36,149 nucleotides of DNA from Spirochaetia bacterium (GTDB lineage: Bacteria; Spirochaetota; Spirochaetia; Treponematales; Breznakiellaceae): contig BNUY01000010.1 of the NCBI GenBank assembly GCA_025997715.1, forward strand, positions 1 to 36,149, given 5' to 3'. The translations under genes and the position numbers were made by a program. Of the stretch, positions 34,378 to 36,149 are shown in pieces. Position 1 is the first letter of the stretch, and every line of letters begins with the position of its first letter. Under the pieces are notes generated by a model. The model had not been told where the DNA came from. It was given only the letters and a program-made list of their open reading frames with translations, and did not search any database.

Positions 34378-36038
34378 TGGAACGGGGGGTAAAGCGGATA
34401 CTATACGGCCTGGAGGAAGGGCTCTGTTATTTTTCCCTGTTCTGCCTGACCCTCTTACCGGCGGCGGAGGTAATCGCCCGGACCTTTTTTAAAACCGGGA
34501 TTCCGGATAGCGCCGGGATACTGGTTCACCTGCTGCTGGCCCTGGGGCTTCTCTCGGGGATGATCACCACCAGAAACGCGGATCACCTTTCCATAGCCCT
34601 GGTCCAGACTTTTTGCAGTGACCGGGTTAAGCGGCCCCTGCTCATCATCACCAACTGCCTTTCCGCCTTTGTGCTCTGCATCATTGCCTGGAGTTCGGTT
34701 TCCTTTATCAAGATAGGGCTTATGGGCCGGATGGTCGGGTTTATCCCCGATAAGGTCTTTGCCCTGATTATCCCCATCGGGTACGGGGTGATCGCCCTTC
34801 GCTTTGCCCGGAAGTCCCCGCTGCAGGGCAAGGCAAAAATCCTGCCGTTTTTGGTGCTCCTGGTGGGAACCTGTTGCGCCCTGCCCATCATTGCCAAGGC
34901 GGTCTGGGGCTTTAACCTGCCGCCCTTCTTTGCCGGTCTTTCCGATACCCTCTCCCTTCTGGCGTATTACCTGCGAATCCCCGCGGTGATTATCTTCATC
35001 CTGGCCGCCCTGGCGGGAACCCCCCTCTTTGTGGTTATGGGGGGGCTTGCCCTGCTGCTCATCCAGGCGTCCTGGGGGGAAATTGATGTGGTGCCCAACC
35101 AGGTGTATATGTCCCTTACCCAGGAGAGCATGATTCCCATCCCCCTCTTTACCCTGGTGGGCTTCTTCCTCTCCGAAAGCAAGGCAGGGGAGCGGCTGGT
35201 GCAGACCTTCCGGGGCCTCTTTAGCTGGCTGCCCGGAGGCATGATCATCGCCGTGGTGATCATCTGCGCCTTCTTCACCTCCTTTACCGGGGCTTCCGGG
35301 GTAACCATCCTGGCCCTGGGGGGCATACTTTTTTCGATATTATCGGAACACACCAAGTATCCGGAAAAGTTTTCCATCGGGCTCCTCACCTCCTCCGGGA
35401 GCATCGGCCTGCTTTTTCCGCCAAGCCTCCCCATCATCCTTGTGGGGGCGACCACCATGACCAATATCATGCACCTGTTTTTAGGGGGAATTATTCCGGG
35501 GCTGATCCTGGTGGCGGCGGTCATCATCTTTGGTATCATTATTTCGGTTAGGTTTAAAATACCCGTGGAACCCTTCCGGTTTCGGGAAGCCCTGGCGGGT
35601 TTAAAAAAATCCGCCCTTGAGATTATCCTGCCCTTCCTGCTGATTGTGGGTTTCTTTTCCGGCATCCTTTCCCTGGTGGAGATAGCCGCGGTTGCCCTGA
35701 TCTATGTTTTTATCCTGGAGGTCCTTATCCACCGGGATATAAAACTGAAAAATCTGGGCCCCCTGCTGCTCAAAGCCGTTCCCATCATCGGGGGCGTACT
35801 GAGTATCATCGCCCTGTCCATGGCCCTGTCCTACTATATTGTGGATACCCAGGCGCCGGACCGGCTTGCCGCCTGGATGCAGGCCACGGTTGAATCCAAA
35901 TATGTTTTCCTTCTGCTGCTCAACCTGGCGCTCCTGGTGGTGGGCTGCCTGATGGATATTTTTTCCGCCATCCTCATCGTGCTGCCCCTGGTTGCGCCCC
36001 TGGGGCAGGCCTATGGCATCGATCCGGTACACCTGGGG
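34377..36038 (+). CDS. tatQM: Fused TRAP permease TatQM (DctQ-DctM), 3' end lost to a chimeric junction
   Basis: The ATG at 34377 overlaps the previous stop as TAATG. The first ~190 residues match the small DctQ subunit (four hydrophobic helices, with NADHLSIALV). From ~200 on the protein is the large DctM subunit, recognisable by PLFVVMGGLALLL, IPLFTLVGFFLSE, FTSFTGASGVTILALGG and the hairpin SSGSIGLLFPPSLPIILVG. TP0958 of T. pallidum is the same fusion. The last trustworthy part is IDPVHLG at 36021-36038. After that the frame stays open to the window end but encodes inverted DNA rather than the expected DctM C-terminus, so about 60-80 residues are missing. Confidence 0.9.
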
Positions 36039-36149
36039 ATCCACAATATAGTAGGACAGGGCCATGGACAGGGCGATGATACTCAGTACGCCCCCGATGA
36101 TGGGAACGGCTTTGAGCAGCAGGGGGCCCAGATTTTTCAGTTTTATATC
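36032..36149. repeat. Inverted copy of 35736-35853 at the window end (probable chimera)
   Basis: Bases 36032-36149 are the reverse complement of 35736-35853 (position x matches 71885 minus x) with a single mismatch at 36038/35847. The identity from 36039 to 36149 is perfect. The junction lies at a shared CCTGGG, where the permease reading CACCTGGGGAT meets the inverted strand. This is the form of a fold-back amplification chimera or a misassembled contig end. Confidence 0.93.

Noticed and set aside
36039..36149. Continuation of the permease frame to the window end as a novel C-terminus
   Set aside because: This DNA is the reverse complement of upstream permease sequence, so the encoded tail is a chimera product.

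Overview
The window reads as a chromosomal piece of a spirochaete, most likely a treponeme (Treponematales) of fairly high GC. The strongest clue is the 3' block: a TatT-like lipoprotein, DctP-type solute-binding proteins and a fused DctQM permease in the order known from Treponema pallidum TP0956-TP0958. A large coiled-coil protein followed by a SpoIIE-type phosphatase receptor, and a DUF4912 + GH57 gene pair, also fit. Both window ends cut genes, and the last ~118 bases are an inverted copy of sequence ~200 bases upstream, so the right end looks like a contig end with a fold-back chimera.

Layout. (1) 1-4421, minus strand: DUF4912 gene, GH57 glycoside hydrolase-like gene and bioY, tightly packed; then a palindromic intergenic element; then an ECF ATPase and a truncated EcfT. 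BioY + EcfA + EcfT make a biotin importer of the BioMNY type. (2) 4499-13137, plus: a secreted coiled-coil/TPR-like protein (1284 aa) overlapping by ATGA a 1595-aa membrane receptor with periplasmic Asp-box and Ig-like domains, HAMP and a PP2C/SpoIIE phosphatase, a probable partner-switching signalling unit. (3) 13138-15230: a lower-GC accessory segment with a large hairpin element, a textbook sigma70 promoter, two overlapping genes of unknown function, gene remnants and a VapBC-like toxin-antitoxin pair. (4) 15351-22755: a metabolic cluster (CoA-acylating aldehyde dehydrogenase, two-subunit family I CoA-transferase, sodium:solute symporter, class III aminotransferase, APC permease) that together could import an omega-amino acid, transaminate it to a semialdehyde, oxidise that to an acyl-CoA and exchange the CoA. 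(5) 22752-25049: a patatin-like phospholipase fused to an outer-membrane beta-barrel (type Vd autotransporter-like) whose only workable start is CTG. (6) 25050-29446: a long leader with a strong promoter, hairpin and four ~21-nt direct repeats, then a repeat-rich surface lipoprotein ending in a beta-propeller, then a PD-(D/E)XK nuclease-family gene. (7) 29657-36149: a phosphohexomutase, then the TatT-TatP-TatP-TatQM TRAP transporter with a tandemly duplicated binding protein.

The points most worth a second look are: the CTG-started patatin autotransporter; the GH57 protein with Asn at the expected acid/base position; the giant sensor phosphatase carrying a G10 tract; the omega-amino-acid-type catabolic cluster; the duplicated TatP; three intergenic palindromes built from three different short motifs; the repeat-bearing leader of the surface lipoprotein; and the inverted chimera at the right end. 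No tRNA, rRNA, CRISPR array, transposase or recognisable riboswitch was seen.
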